Part shown: piece by piece, positions 37,301-50,655 of the stretch
How the letters are laid out: each line of letters begins with the position of its first letter
Numbering within the stretch: position 1 is the stretch's first letter
Source: Gaeumannomyces sp. JS-464
Taxonomy: Eukaryota; Ascomycota; Sordariomycetes; Magnaporthales; Magnaporthaceae
NCBI GenBank assembly: GCA_002197995.1
Contig: NGZR01000003.1
Span: 3,658,001-3,722,000, forward strand
DNA: 64,000 nucleotides
Direction of reading: 5' to 3'
Notes under the pieces: generated by a model
Database searches by the model: none
What the model was told of the DNA's origin: nothing
The model's input: only the letters and a program-made list of their open reading frames with translations
Program-made: the position numbers and the translations under genes

Positions 37301-40300
37301 CACCAAGATTCTGGCCGATGAGACGTCGCAGTTCAATGGCGATGGGGAGAAGGACGAGAAGGACACGGCCAAGAGCAAGATCGACGATCTCCCATTCTAC
37401 TGCATTGGCTTCAAGTCGTCGGCTCCCGAGTACACGCTCAGGACCCGCATCTGGTCTTCGCTTCGCTCCCAAACCCTGTACCGCACGATTTCTGGTTTCA
37501 TGAACTACAGCCGCGCCATTAAGCTCCTCTACCGCGTCGAGAATCCCGAGGTCGTCCAGATGTTCGGAGGCAACTCTGACAAGCTGGAACGCGAGCTCGA
37601 GCGCATGGCCCGCCGGAAGTTCAAGCTTATTGTGTCGATGCAGCGTTTTGCCAAGTTCAAGAAGGAGGAGATGGAGAACGCCGAGTTCTTGCTCCGCGCG
37701 TACCCTGACCTGCAGATTGCTTACCTGGATGAGGAGGCGCCTCTGAACAAGGGCGACGAGCCTCGTCTTTACTCGGCACTCATTGACGGCCACTCGGAGA
37801 TCATGGAGAACGGTGTCCGCCGGCCCAAGTTCCGTATTCAGCTCTCTGGCAACCCTATCTTGGGTGACGGCAAATCCGACAATCAGAACCACTCGATCAT
37901 ATTTTACCGAGGAGAATACATCCAGCTGATTGACGCCAACCAAGACAACTACCTCGAGGAGTGTCTCAAGATTCGCAGCGTCCTGGCCGAGTTTGAGGAG
38001 ATGAAGGTCGATAACACGTCGCCCTACACTCCTGGAGTTAAGAACCCTGTTAAGTCTCCTGTGGCCATCCTGGGTGCTCGCGAGTACATCTTCTCGGAGA
38101 ACATCGGGATTCTCGGTGACGTCGCTGCTGGCAAGGAGCAGACATTCGGCACGCTGTTCGCTCGAACTCTGGCTCAGATTGGCGGCAAGCTTCACTACGG
38201 TCACCCTGATTTCCTCAACGGCATCTTCATGACCACGCGCGGCGGTGTTTCCAAGGCTCAAAAAGGTCTGCATCTGAACGAGGATATTTACGCCGGAATG
38301 AACGCTGTCCTGCGTGGAGGCCGCATCAAGCACTGCGAGTACTACCAGTGTGGCAAGGGCCGTGATCTCGGATTTGGCTCCATTCTGAACTTCACCACAA
38401 AGATCGGCACCGGTATGGGTGAGCAGATGCTCTCCCGCGAATACTACTACCTCGGCACGCAGCTTCCTCTGGATCGATTCCTGTCGTTCTACTATGCTCA
38501 CCCTGGCTTCCACATCAACAACATTTTCATCATGCTCTCGATCCAGATGTTCATGATCACGTTGCTCAACATAGGAGCCTTGAAGCACGAGACCATTCCC
38601 TGCAACTACGACCGCAACGTCCCCATCACCGACGAGCTGTTCCCCACTGGCTGCCAAAACACCGAAGCGCTCACGGACTGGGTTTTCAGGAGTGTCCTGT
38701 CGATCATTTTTGTCCTCTGTCTGTCCTACGTCCCCCTGATAGTGCAGGAGCTGTTCGAGCGTGGTGTCCCTCGCGCCGCCTTCCGTCTTGCCAAGCAGAT
38801 CTGCTCCCTCTCCCCTCTCTTCGAGGTGTTCGTCTGCCAGATCTATGCCAACGCGGTTCACAACAACTTGTCGTTCGGAGGCGCGCGCTACATTGGTACC
38901 GGTCGTGGTTTCGCCACCGCTCGCATCCCATTCGGCGTTCTCTACTCTCGTTTCGCCGCTCCGTCTATCTACTTCGGCGCGCGGCTGCTGATGATGCTAC
39001 TGTTTGCGACTGTCACCATCTTCCAGGGTGCACTGGTCTACTTCTGGATCACCCTGCTTGCACTGGTCATCTCGCCATTCCTCTACAACCCTCATCAGTT
39101 TGCCTGGAACGACTTCTTCATCGACTACCGCGACTACCTGCGCTGGCTTTCGCGTGGCAACTCTCGGTCTCACGCCTCCTCCTGGATTGGCTACTGCCGT
39201 CTCTCCAGGACTCGCCTCACTGGATATAAGCGCAAGGCTGCTGGAGACCCGTCTGCCAAGCTTTCGGCTGACGTACCCCGTGCCTCGTTCACCAACGTCT
39301 TCTTCAGCGAAATTGTCTCACCCTTCCTGTTGGTCATTGTCACACTTGTTCCGTTCCTGTACCTCAATGCCCAGACTGGCGTTATCCCTGACCGGAACCC
39401 TGATCTTGATATTCAACCGACTGGAGCCCTGCTGAGGATTGCCCTTGTTGCGCTGGCACCTATCGGCGTCAACGCCGTCGTCCTTCTCATCATGTTCTTC
39501 ATGGCCTGTTTCATGGGGCCTCTTTTGAGCATGTGCTGCAAGAAGTTTGGTAGCGTCCTCGCAGCCATCGCGCACGCCATGGCTGTCATCATGCTCCTTA
39601 TCTTCTGCGAGGTCCTGTTTGTCCTCGAGAGGTTTAGCTTCGCTCGCACGCTTTCGGGCATGATCGCAGTGGTGGCTATCCAGCGGTTCCTTCTGAAGCT
39701 AATCGTCTGCTTGGCTCTCACGCGAGAGTTCAAGACGGATCAGGCCAACATCGCCTTCTGGACTGGAAAGTGGTACTCTATGGGATGGCATACAATTTCG
39801 CAGCCTGCTCGAGAGTTCCTGTGCAAGATTACGGAGCTGAGCTTTTTCGCTTCCGACTTCATCCTTGGACACGTTCTTCTCTTCTTCATGCTCCCCGTCA
39901 TCATCATTCCCCAGGTCGACAAGCTGCACTCGATGATGCTATTCTGGCTTCGCCCTAGGTATGTTTTCAAAAGTCCTTCGACAACCTGCACCCTATGCCT
40001 TTGTTCTTCCTTGCCCGAAAAATCGCACGATACTAACAAGCCCTCTCTCCACCCAGCCGTCAAATCCGCCCGCCCATTTACTCTATGAAGCAGTCGAAGC
40101 TGAGACAACGCCGTGTCATTCGCTACGCCATTCTCTACTTCGGGTTGCTTGTCGTGTTCGTCGCTATGATTGGAGGACCGGTCTTCCTCGGAGGCCAAAC
40201 GAAACTCGTTGACTCTATCACCAAGCCACTGGAGAATATGAAACCCATCAAGCAGTTCGGCCTCTTCCAGTCATCTGTCATCAGCAACAACAACACCAAC

Positions 40301-40408
40301 AAAACCGAAGCCACGGGTACCAGAGCGGTTGGCTACACCGGAGTTCGGGCGTCCATAGCGTCGGCTTCAGGCAGCGGAGTGGCTGCCAGAAGCGTCGTCC
40401 TCATTTGA
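34399..40408 (+). CDS. FKS1: 1,3-beta-D-glucan synthase catalytic subunit; one frame break near the N-terminus
   Basis: Exons 34399-34598, 34663-39958 and 40057-40408. This GT48 plasma-membrane enzyme makes wall beta-1,3-glucan from UDP-glucose, is activated by Rho1 and is the echinocandin target. The Tyr/Gly/Gln-rich N-terminus ([18 protein letters not shown]) precedes the FKS1 domain ([20 protein letters not shown]). A first membrane block follows, then the long cytosolic GT48 region (ETIPCNY lies just after it; [26 protein letters not shown]) and a second membrane block. The sum is 5848 bases, one too many: near 34956 the frame changes between GGGRGYR and [13 protein letters not shown], consistent with one inserted G. 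Corrected length is 1948 residues, normal for moulds. Hot spot 1 reads YLALSFRDP (36533-36559) and hot spot 2 DWVFRSVL (38676-38699). The last intron has a TACTAAC branch site. Confidence 0.96.
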
Positions 40409-41375
40409 GCCTTGCCACTCGTTAGCTTCACTGGGCATGTTTTCTTCCTAAACTTGGCTCCCCCCCGCGCGCGCCAACACATAATCTGTATAGCTTGTTG
40501 GTTGAGGGCGATGGTGGCAAATGCCCATTCGTCCGGGCGCCTGTATGCGGCACAAGAGATACTTGAAGAGGCTGGGTGGCTTGGTTTTTATCATACTGTC
40601 CGGGGCTTACGCCCTGTATAGGTCCTGTCTCCCTGTTTCTCTCCATCTCCTGCCTTCCTTGTTCTCTTTTTGCCGCTTTTTTATCCTTGCTTTCTTCGTC
40701 TCAGCATTGCAACTCGGTGGTCGGCGGTATGGTAAACAGAAACACGCTTTGTCTAGATTCCAATACGCTCGCATATTTGCTATTCTCCGGAAGCGAGGCC
40801 CCTTGCTCCCCATGCTCACTTAGCTGCTCGTAATTCCATTGACATTGTCGTCGCTCATCATGAAGGTCTTGTTGAGATTGAGATTTAAAATCTGTCCAGG
40901 CAAGATTAGTCTGGATGATGATACAGCCTGTCAGCTCAGAATCTGATGGCCCACACGGGTTAACCTATCCTAAGCCTCGCGCCAGAATGGTACTCCCACC
41001 TGATCTCCCTCTTGCTCATTAGTTAGTCCCTTATTGCCGGGATGTGGTCTCGGGCATGGCATTTTGGCGAACCAGTGCCGCAAGTGACAGCAGACACTGT
41101 GGGTACCCGCCCCACTCCTTTTTTGTCGGATCCTTGGAGTTTGCGGGAGTAATTTTTAGATTGGATTGATCCTGCGTGCCTGCCCAGGGGCAGCTCCTGC
41201 TCATCCCCTGAGGCGCCGTGATTGGATTGAAAGGCCTGACAGCCCCAATCGCCGCCGCCTGAAAGGATCCCCCAAGTCTCGTGGATTGCATTTCGCGACG
41301 TGAACTTGTCCACACCGACTTACCGCATTCTTGGCCGCAACCAACTCGCGGCTACCAGTGAGCGCAACCGCCGCC
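40409..41375. other. Intergenic: FKS1 3' flank and LCB1 promoter
   Basis: The first 400 bases are T-rich and probably FKS1 3' untranslated sequence; the rest is the LCB1 upstream region. No gene seen. Confidence 0.6.
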
Positions 41376-43167
41376 ATGGACCTCCATGACATTCAGAGCC
41401 AGGCGACGGCGTGGCTGCACGAGGCCTCGCATGCGTTCCAGAAGGTGCCTGGCTCTGCCGTCCTCATCCGCTATGTGCAGTCGAGCTACCAGAACGACCC
41501 GATCCGCTCTGCCATCGAACTCGTCCTCGTCGTTTTCTTCATTCGCTACCTCTCGCGCCATCGTATTCGACACACAAGCAGAATTTTATCAAGCTGCGAG
41601 ACGATGTATGTCTAGTGTAGATTGAAGGGCACAGGTGGTCTGAATAGCTGACTGACATTTGTGCGCGCTTTGCAGGAGATCGACGAGCTCGTCGAGGACT
41701 GGACGCCAGAGCCGCTCGTGCCGGACCGTACACCGCAGGAGGAGGCAGAGGCCGAGAAGCCTGCCCGTGATCGTGGGGCCGACGGGTCCCAAGGCCAAGC
41801 TGGCGAGCGGCCGGACCGTGACCAACCTGGCGTCGTACAACTTCTACAACTTCAACGCCAACGAACAAATCAAGGAAAAGGCGATCCAGACGCTGCGCAC
41901 GTACGGCGTGGGCCCCTGCGGACCCCCGCAGTTCTACGGCACCCAGGACGTCCACATGAAGACCGAGGCCGACATCGCCGCCTACATCGGAACCGAGGCC
42001 TGCATCATCTACGCCCACGCCTTCTCGACCGTCTCTAGCGTCATCCCCTCTTTTTGCAAGCGGGGCGACGTCATCATCGCCGACCGCGCCTGTAACTACT
42101 CGATCCGGAAGGGTCTCGAGCTCAGCCGCAGCAGCATCCGCTGGCACGGCCACGGCGACCTAGTCGAGCTCGAGGCCGCAATGGCCAAGGTCGCACAGGA
42201 GCAGGCCAAGGCAAAGAAGCTGACCAGGCGCTTTGTTGTTATCGAGGCTCTATCGGAGCTGGTCGGCGATTGCGCCAACCTGCCGAAGCTTGTGCGGCCC
42301 CTGTTATACTCCCCGGCCCTCTTGAGATCATCTTGGCGCTGACATCAGTCGTTTCTGTTTCTGTCTAGATCGAGCTCAAGGAGAAATACAAGTTCCGCCT
42401 CCTCCTCGACGAAACGAACTCGTTTGGCGTGCTGGGTCGGACAGGCCGGGGCCTGACTGAGGCGCAAAACGTGGACCCGACGCAGGTGGATGTGATCGTG
42501 GGCTCGATGGCGGGTCCCCTGTGCTCGGGTGGAGGCTTCTGTGCTGGCACTCAGGAGGTGGTAACGCACCAGCGGGTCACGTCAGCGGCGTACACGTACT
42601 CGGCAGCGCTGCCGGCAATGCTCGCCGTGACAACCAGTGAGACGCTGAACCTACTCCAGTCGAACCCTGAGATCCTTCTGCAGTGCCGCGAGAACACCAA
42701 GGCGATGCGGGCGCAGCTGGATCCGCGCAGCGACTGGGTTGTGTGCACCAGCGACCCCGAGAACCCGGTGCTCGTCCTTGTGCTCAAGCCTGAGGTAGTC
42801 GCGTCCAGGCGTTTGACAGACGAGGATCAGTTGCGTCTGCTGCAGGAGTGTGTTGATGAGGTTAGTTACGAGGAATTTTTCCTCTCAATCTCCGCTTCCC
42901 CAATACAGCTGACAGGTATTTGCTAACATTGCCTGCCCCGCCGCAGTCTCTGGCCAACGGTGTCTGGATCACGCGCATGAAGACCAGCCCGTTGCCGACG
43001 CCATCAGCCCCAAGGAGAAGAGCTTCAGGGTGACTCCGGCACTCAAGGTGTGCGTCACCTCGGGTCTTTCCAAGAAGGACATCGAGCGTGCGGGCACGAC
43101 GATCCGGCACGCTATCACCAAGGTGATGAAGAGTAACGCCAAGCTGGCGCCGGCCGTGGCGGCGTGA
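41376..43167 (+). CDS. LCB1: Serine palmitoyltransferase subunit 1 (Lcb1); three frame breaks
   Basis: Exons 41376-41605, 41676-42291, 42369-42860 and 42947-43167. Lcb1 pairs with Lcb2 in the ER membrane to condense serine with palmitoyl-CoA, the first step of sphingolipid synthesis. An N-terminal membrane helix (IELVLVVFFIRYL) precedes the aminotransferase fold (NFYNFNANEQIKEKAI, GVGPCGPPQFYGTQDVH, ADIAAYIGTEACIIY, KFRLLLDETNSFGVLGRTG). The segment VGSMAGPLCSGGGFCAG has no PLP lysine, as expected of the non-catalytic subunit. Exon sizes show one base missing in exon 1 (near 41552), one extra in exon 2 (near 41760) and one missing in exon 4 (near 42988, in KTSP-VADAISPKEK). Corrected length is 519 residues, standard for the family. 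The donor at 42292 (GTGCGG) is weak. Confidence 0.9.
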
Positions 43168-45176
43168 ATTTGAGTTGCCAACGCCCGAATGCCATCATCA
43201 GCACCGTCTGGTCCCTTCGGTGCTGGGTATTCTACCTTTTTTCTTTCTTCAGGGCCCCCCATGTTCTAGTCAGCTGGTATTCCAAGCAGCTCGGCTGGGG
43301 ACTCTCCGTGCCAGGTATATATAGTTAATAGACCCCGATGGGGAACGCCAACTAGGCGAGTACCCTGCAGATAGAACAAGCCAGCGACTAAATGCCTAAT
43401 AGACTTGTCCTTGACACTACCGTACTGGCATTCCGGCAATGGCCGCTTCCAAGACGCCAGGCCCAGCGCCGCCACTGCGGGAAAATCATTGTTTTCCTGC
43501 ACTGCGAATCGAGGTGACTGTGTAACCCCCTCATGTTCCGGAGAGGTCGAGATGCGTGAGAAAATGTCAGCGATGTTGTGCTTCTGTTCGTAGCACTCGG
43601 CTGTCTTCTGTTCATTTTCCTCCTCTGTCTGCTATTGGTTATTTGCTTCTTATTCTTGTCCCTCGGAGATCTCACTTGGCCCACCAATTGCTGACTCCCC
43701 GATGGCGCACTTACTATCCCTGTAGCCTTGCCGAGCCAATCAGCTGAGGTGGCTTTGCACCATGCAAGGCACAGCACCACCCTTGCTGGCCTTTCAAGCC
43801 CCATGCTCTCCTCCTGTTTTGGGCTAGGCGGGTCTTTGGCTAGTGCCGTTCCCGCTCACGCTCGATTCGGCACTTGGTCGAGAGCAGCCCACGAAGCTCG
43901 AATTGAAGCTGAAGACAGCAAGTGCCGGCATCACAGGTTCTTTGGTGCGATGCAGTCGACTCCCAACGATGGGTCCCCAAAATTCCAAACCTGGCGGCGT
44001 CGGGTGACCGCGCGCAGACATGAAATGAAACGATGGGTCTGGCTGCATTCAATGAGCTCTTTTTGCAACCCCTTTCCCAACGACCACCGCCTGGGTCTAG
44101 GCTCTCACTTCGCCGTCCCGTGCTCGCCCGGCGACGCTCAACGACGATGCCACAAAGGCCGAGAAGCGACCTCCTGCTCTGCCTGTCGGTGCGCTGGGCG
44201 AAATGCGCGCCAGTCCGGCTCGATCCCGGGCCGGACGAGCAGACCAAGTCCCTGGCTGGTTCCATCCGAAAGGTCTCGGTGGGGGGTTTGGTGTTCCCAG
44301 CACTCGCAACGTCTCGGCTCCAAGTGAGTGAGTGGATGGGTGGACAGGCACCAGGCACGCAGCCAACATGGCCGACGAAGCCGTCGTCATCCAGAGTCAG
44401 GGTCACATTTATTGACGGCGCAGCCTTTCTGACCCGTAGTAAGTCGGGACAGGCTCGGCACCGCATGCGTCTCATCTCACCCACCCCGGCGGTTGGAATT
44501 TGCAGAGGGCTGCCTACGTGTTGGTCGGTTGGCGATTGCCTCCCGCCCGCGCCCCCGCCTGGCTTACTGCGGTCTTCACATTTGACTACCCCCAGCCTAG
44601 CTCATGCTCTGTCTGCAGCCACACTGCATTCTGTGTCCGTGTCTGTAGTGTTTCTCTAATTGGGCATTGCAAACTACTGCCCCCTAGGTTTGAGCCATGT
44701 CGGAAAGAAGATATATACCACACGTAACGATCGACAAGATGGGCGTCTCGGTTTGGCTCTTGTCGTCAACAGCAAATCTCCTCATTATATCACCTCGGTT
44801 TCAACCCGAAACATTACCCATTCTTGTTATTATTACTGTTATTCTCATTTCCCTAGTCTTCCCGAGAACACGCATTCGGATCACCGTTTCTGCCGAGACA
44901 AGCATTCCAGCGTTTCCAGGCAAACCTATCCCTGAGGTTCGTGGGCTTCCCCACCGATTTTCTTCATTCCCTTCTACCGATGCGCTCAGAACCAGCCAGG
45001 CCATGTGGTCCTGGCTACCAGCCATCTATAAGCATCTTGTTTCGTCCTCAGATTCCCTTCGACGCCTAACATCTCATTTAGTGTTCCAGTTTTCCTCCCT
45101 CTTGCCCCGGCGACCTGGTGTTACTCACCCCCTTTCCGGTTTCCAGTATAGGCCGTTGCCTTCGGCGCTTGCCAAA
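43168..45176. other. Promoter region of the GH17 gene
   Basis: Two kilobases without a supported gene. The stretch 44700-45176 is pyrimidine-rich and is likely the leader of the GH17 transcript. Frames of up to about 210 codons overlap on both strands without any domain. Confidence 0.55.
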
Positions 45177-46202
45177 ATGAGGATCAATATCCTCTCACTG
45201 GCGATCGTCTCGCTACTAGGCGTTGCGAGTGCCCTCCCGATTGGTAAGCAACATTAAGACCGCAACAGGGTATTCCGAGATTTTACTAACACGCATGGAA
45301 CAGGTTCACGGTTGACCAGGAGAGACAACCCTGAGCTCGCCAGCACCCAAATTGACGACACTCAAACCGGGTCACAGGTGCTGCCTCGTGCCGCCGGGAA
45401 GCCCGGCATCGCCTACGCACCTTTCAGAAAAGACCACAACTGCAAGAGCGACAACGAGGTGCTGGCAGACTTCGATAATGTGCTCAAAGACTATTCCCTG
45501 GTCCGTCTTTACGGCGTGGAGTGCCACCAAGTCGCCAAGGCGCTGGAAGGGGCTAAAAAGCACAAAATGAAGCTGTTCTTGGGCTTCTACAGCTCAGAGC
45601 CGAAGGAGATCGGAGAGGAATTCAAGAGCATGAACAAGCAGCTGAACGGGGACTGGAGTCTGGTCGACACGGTCAGCTTCGGTAACGAGAATGTGGATAG
45701 GCTCACCCACATCAGGCAAGATCAGAGGGTCCCCAAGGTCTTGGATGGCCTACGGCAGGTCCGTGAGCTGCTCAAGGGAACGAACTTCAAAGGGAGTGTC
45801 GTCGCTGTCGAGACCTGGGTCACTGCACGCGACAACCCCTCTATCCTGCAGAACTCGGACTACTGCGCGGTCAATTTCCACCCCTTTTTCGACCGGGGAG
45901 GCGTGACCGCCGAAAAGGCAGGCGAGTTCATTGCGCAGAAAATCACAACCGACCTGAAGCCCAAATGCGGCGACAAGCGCATCGTCATCACCGAGACTGG
46001 CTGGCCCCACGCCGGCATCGCTCACCACGGAGCTGTGCCGGGGCTGCAGCAGCAAGCGAACGCCATCGCCTCGATCAAGAGCGCCGTCCCCGCCAACGAC
46101 CTCATCCTCTTCTCGCCTTTCGACGACGAGTGGAAGAAGAACAACGCGGACACCTGGGATGCGGAGCAGTCCTGGGGCATCGGGGCCAAGAAGAGCGGCT
46201 GA
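45177..46202 (+). CDS. Secreted glycoside hydrolase family 17 beta-1,3-glucanase/transglycosylase
   Basis: Exons 45177-45243 and 45304-46202 give 321 residues in frame. A signal peptide (MRINILSLAIVSLLGVASALP) is followed by a dibasic site (LTRRDN) and the GH17 barrel starting GIAYAPFRKDHNC. The two catalytic glutamates of the clan are visible: Glu151, acid/base, in SFGNENV, and Glu253, nucleophile, in ITETGWPHAG. Fungal members (Bgl2, Scw4, Scw10, Bgt types) cut and rejoin wall beta-1,3-glucan, so the likely role is wall remodelling; which of these reactions it prefers cannot be read here. No GPI signal or long Ser/Thr domain is seen, so it should be soluble or loosely wall-bound. It lies 5 kb downstream of FKS1. 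Confidence 0.9.
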
Positions 46203-47351
46203 ACAGCTCCTCGTCAGACTCCGATTTCCTCTGGGTCCTCTATATCGGTTTTCCCTATACTTTTTACTTCTATATCTTTCCCTCTTCTATGCGCCCTAGC
46301 AGGACGAGCTTGGGGTAACCCAGCCCCCCTATATGCTGCCCGCTACCGCCCCTCTCCTTTGTTGCTCCCGAAATTTCCTCCTTGTTCTTACACCCATACT
46401 CTTTCTACTCTTATTCTTATATCATTGCCTATTCTTATGACTTCTTTTTACTCTTATTTTGTCACATTTTCCCCCTCATCTTCTCAAGCAGCCAGTCGGT
46501 CGGCTGTTGACCTACACTCGATCTGAAGGATGCTTGTTGGCGTTGGTTTCACACTGCTCTATCATGATCGTCTGGCCTAGCCTACTACTACATCCTGCTT
46601 TATATACTTGGGCCGTGGGCTGCGGAGGTGTTTACGGAGCTTTATGATCTTGCTTGTTGTTAAAAGTCGGGTTGATCCTAGACATTCTGTTAGGGGCGTT
46701 CGATCTGGTTTTCCTTTAATTCCCGGTCGGTCGGTATTAGATGACATCCAGGTATACATCTAATATCTATCATGCAATGAATTCGCTTGTCTGGTTCGAG
46801 ATTCATGTCTCCTTTGATCGTTGTGCGCGTTCCTTCGCTTGCCGATTCTCTGACAGCCATGGATTGACTCCGCCAGCCCCTCCCACTAGTTGGTTACCTA
46901 TATGGCGAATTTGTTCCATCATGCATTCGTTTTGGTGGCCACAGGTCCTTGTAAGATGATTCGTTGCGCGCAAGTTAAGAGTGCAATCCCAGCTGAAATC
47001 CTTGGAAGTGAAGACGTGCCAGGAACTTGACATGCCTGGGGATTTCTTGGAGATCGTAGACAATTTCAGACGGGCTGCCAACGGGATTCGCCCCTACCCA
47101 CTGTAGCTCCAGCGGCATGTTTGCGAATCGCGCCCTTGAACACCCGTCGGTGACAGCACGCTGGCGACACGCCGGGCTGAAGATTACGGAAGGGAACGGC
47201 CTGGGCGAACAGGCCTAGGGAGAGAGTTGAAGGGTTTGCAGCATATAATCTGGCATCATCGTTGTCATTGCAGCCTATTGAGTTAGAGGGGCCGCAATGC
47301 TGTCTGAAATATGAGTTAACCTGTTTACTCGTCCCTCACCCGGTGCTTCCC
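46203..47351. other. Convergent intergenic region
   Basis: The 3' flanks of the GH17 gene and the OPT transporter gene, AT-richer than their coding parts. No gene supported. Confidence 0.6.
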
Positions 47352-50300
47352 CTAGTTTAGAGCATTCGGGGGAAGTGTCGCAGGCGGGAAGCACCGGTCG
47401 ACCTGGCCGGCATCATTTCCCCACCACTAAGAGATGGAACATCGGTGTTAGCCTTGCTGGGAGGAAAAAAAAAACCACTAGTCGCAACGTAGGTGCGAGG
47501 GCTGATTGGGAGAAAAGGAAGGAGGGGCGGATGAGCGACGGGGATAATATAACGTACGTTGGGAAACTGGGCGTGAGGCAGGTTGATGCCCAGCATGATG
47601 ACGGTCTGGCAGAGCTGTGTCCCGCAGTCTAGGCCGACCCCGAGTAGGTAGTTGTACTTGCGGAACCAGACCGGGCGGTACCTGAGCATGTATCCCATGA
47701 AGAAGAAACTCAGGAGCGCCGAGGTCATGAGGTTCGTCGTCTGGTAGACTGGGAAAATGGTCGCGCCGTACATGACGACGACGGCTGTTGCAGCAAAAAA
47801 GGGACGGCGGCTCATGAATCAGCTCGAGTATCAAAATGAAAGTTTTTATGCATCCATGTGCGGGTGGCCACTTACGGTTGCAGCGCTTCTCAAGCTTCCA
47901 CTCGGGCTTGAACATGTGCACAACGTACACCATGACGACCAGCGCGGGTCCAACGAGGAACGCCCAATAAATCCAGGCGTATGGGGATTCGGAGGAGAAG
48001 AAGACCTTGGGCCCAGGATACCCCAGAGGACGGATAGACTAAACAACAAGGAGTGGAGGAGGTTCTCACGGTCAATATGCGATGTGGACAGCGGACAGGG
48101 GCCGAGGAAAAGACGCGGCCGCGCTTCTGTTGGGTAGCCATGGAAACCACGCACCTGTAGTAGTTCTTGGTCTTCAGCGCCAGCCAGCCCTCGGACTTGA
48201 CGACGCCGGTGAGGACATCGACGCCAATCTGGTCGATGACGAGCCGCATCACGGCGTAGTTGACAAAGGGGCCGAGGAATGTGCCGTAGACCTGGCCCCA
48301 GAACATCTCCTTCTCTGGGATCTTCATGTAGAAGCCGAACTTGTAGTCTGAGATCAGGTTCAGGTTCTGGATGCACAGTGTTAGCTTTGTGCAAGGGGGT
48401 AAGAAAGAAAAGAAAGAAAGTGCCACGAGCTTGAGGGCTGTGAATGACCCATACCTGCTCTAGGATCTGCCTCCCAAACACCATACTTGTAAGTACAGAA
48501 CTCGGCTGGCCGGAAAGAGCCCACCCGATGAGCTCGGAAAGGAAGGCCATGCCGACTTGCATGTTGGCCAGTCCCCAGAGCAGACCATTGGAACTGATTG
48601 GGTTGGAGTTAGCGCGGCACACGAAAAGGACAGAGTGCCCAGGAAGAGATGTAATGTGCTCCTTTATACACGAGGAAAAAAAAGAGGGACCAGGGGAAAA
48701 CTTGCATGTGCAAATGACAGACACAACGATGGTCAGAATGAACCCCCACCATGGTAGGCCTAGCTCGGCGCCATAGATGCAGCCAAGGACAGCGCCAGGC
48801 AGACGGCCAGGAGGAGAGGTACCACCAGTGGGGCACGCGCGGGGTGCGGCTCATGAGCTTCAGGTAAGGGTCGTTGTAGTCGTTCTGGCGGCCGTTCCAG
48901 GCGTCGACGACGGCACGGTACGAGTCCTTCCCGTACCAGAGCACGGCGTAGACGACGGCGCCGGCGGAGCAGGCGAAGCCCCAGAAGAAGTACATGGCGT
49001 ATGAGACGGACCAGCTGGGGCGCGAGTACGCGTCCATGGCGGTCTGGTTGAGCGTGTAGTCCTTTGTCAGGATGCGGCTGATGTTGTACTTGTTGCCGTC
49101 GCTGTCAAAGGTGCCCGACGACATGGGCGGGAAGTTGAGCGCGCCCATCGAGTTGGTGAAGTACATGATGGGGTAGACGAGCCAGCAGGCCAGGACGGCG
49201 CCCGCGATCTGCGACGCGTTGGACCATAGCGGGGTGTACTGTGGAGGTGAAAGGGAAGAGATAATATTAGCTCAAAGATAGTCTTGGGTTGTCGTCTGAT
49301 GTGAGCGGCCCAAAAGACTGCTTACCAGGGGCTGCAGGTAGGAAGCATAATTCCAGTCCAGAGTTATGTCCAGGAGCCCAAAGCCGTAATAACCTGAGCC
49401 CAGAACGTAGCTCTGCCAGTTCCCATGGCCCATGTAGCACAGGAGCGGGAGGGAGCTCAGCATGGCTAATGTTGCCCAAAGAGGGATTGTAAGCACTTTG
49501 TAGACCACACAAAGACATCATGGCCCCCACTGCCTAGGGGCTAACTCACGGAAAATAACGCCGGGGAAGTACTGCCAGACAAAAGTAGCGCCGGCAACGT
49601 ATGCAAAGAAGGTGAGCGACTTCTTGGTCACGGACGGATTCTTGTGCATGGCGTTGAACAGGGCCACGTTGGGCAGGACGCCGGATAGTAGATCTTGGGC
49701 GGGCGCACTAGGATATCGCGGAAGACGCCAGCGAAGCCTGACGGGCGGGGACGAGACTGTCAACACCGGTACCATTCAGAGGACAAGCTCGTGGTACAGA
49801 CTGACCATAACCAATCATCTGGGTGCTCAAGAGGAAGACGATTCCCCAGCCGGCACTTATCTTCTTGCCGTAGTACATTTCAAGAGCCGACAGCGGACCC
49901 AAACCATAGGCAGTGTAGCACTATCACATATCAAAAGTCAGCCAAAGCGGCAGCCTCAAAAGAAGCCGGGTGAGGGGTTTGTTGGCGGGGACTTACACTG
50001 CCCCAGTATGCAACCACGATAAGGGCGTGCTCCTTGGCGTTCCAGGGCCCCGGGTTGATGCTGTACCTATTGCCGCGCAAGGTAATTCCCCAGTCGGGGA
50101 GCCATCGGTGCATCGCGTCACCCATGCCCCAGGACAGCAGCTGGATGGCGTAGCTCGTCAGGGTGCTCAAGTACGGCTTGAAGTAGTACATGGAGCTGAT
50201 GGCACATCCGAGAACGACCCAGAATGTCGACAGGACCCAGAAGCGGAAGGTGAGGATCGGCTCGCTGGTGAGGGGTGGCAGGACGCAGCGGCATCACTGG

Positions 50301-50655
50301 CAGTTAATATTGCAGCTTACGAACTGGTTGTTGGGTGGAAGCCGTGGGGAGAGACTCACGAGAAGTCGTTGTGCAGAGAAACGGTCTTGGCGACGAGCTT
50401 GACAGGATAGTCCTTCAGGCGAGGGTCAATGAACTCATCGTTGTCGTCGGGCACGATGATCTTGTCCGCCTCGTCGTAGGTGGATGCCCGGTCTCCGGTA
50501 GACGAGATCTCGAGGTCATCCGGGTGCTTCTCGTCCACCCTGGACTTATCCTTTGGCACATCACCGCCGCCCGCCGCCGCGGGGGCAGGCGGCGGGCTGG
50601 CTACAGCCTCAGCTGAAGTGATGGCATCAGACCCATGGTCTGGGGCGACGGCCAT
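47352..50655 (-). CDS. OPT-family oligopeptide transporter; four single-base deletions
   Basis: Eleven exons: 50655-50360, 50264-49997, 49920-49806, 49737-49550, 49465-49326, 49238-48702, 48593-48455, 48366-48155, 48038-47876, 47784-47558 and 47426-47352. OPT proteins are plasma-membrane, proton-coupled importers of small peptides or related ligands. The acidic cytosolic N-terminus (EKHPDDLEISSTGD) leads to a polytopic membrane core with family motifs (KYNISRIL, NLISDYKFGFYMKIPE, MFWGQVYGTFLGPFVNY, ESPYAWIYWAFLVGPAL) and a C-terminal WWGNDAGQVDRCFPP. Codon arithmetic shows four missing bases: near 49681 (IYYP-GVLPNVALF), near 48815 and 48786 (WYL-LLLAVCLALS-LGCIYGAE) and near 48010 (GILG-PKVFFSSESPY). 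With these the protein is 787 residues. The donor at 48701 (GTTTTC) is non-standard and that junction is the least certain. Confidence 0.9.

Noticed and set aside
36777..38861. 694-codon open frame on the minus strand inside FKS1
   Set aside because: It is an antisense shadow of the conserved FKS1 coding sequence caused by GC-rich codon use; it has no start context, domains or introns of its own.
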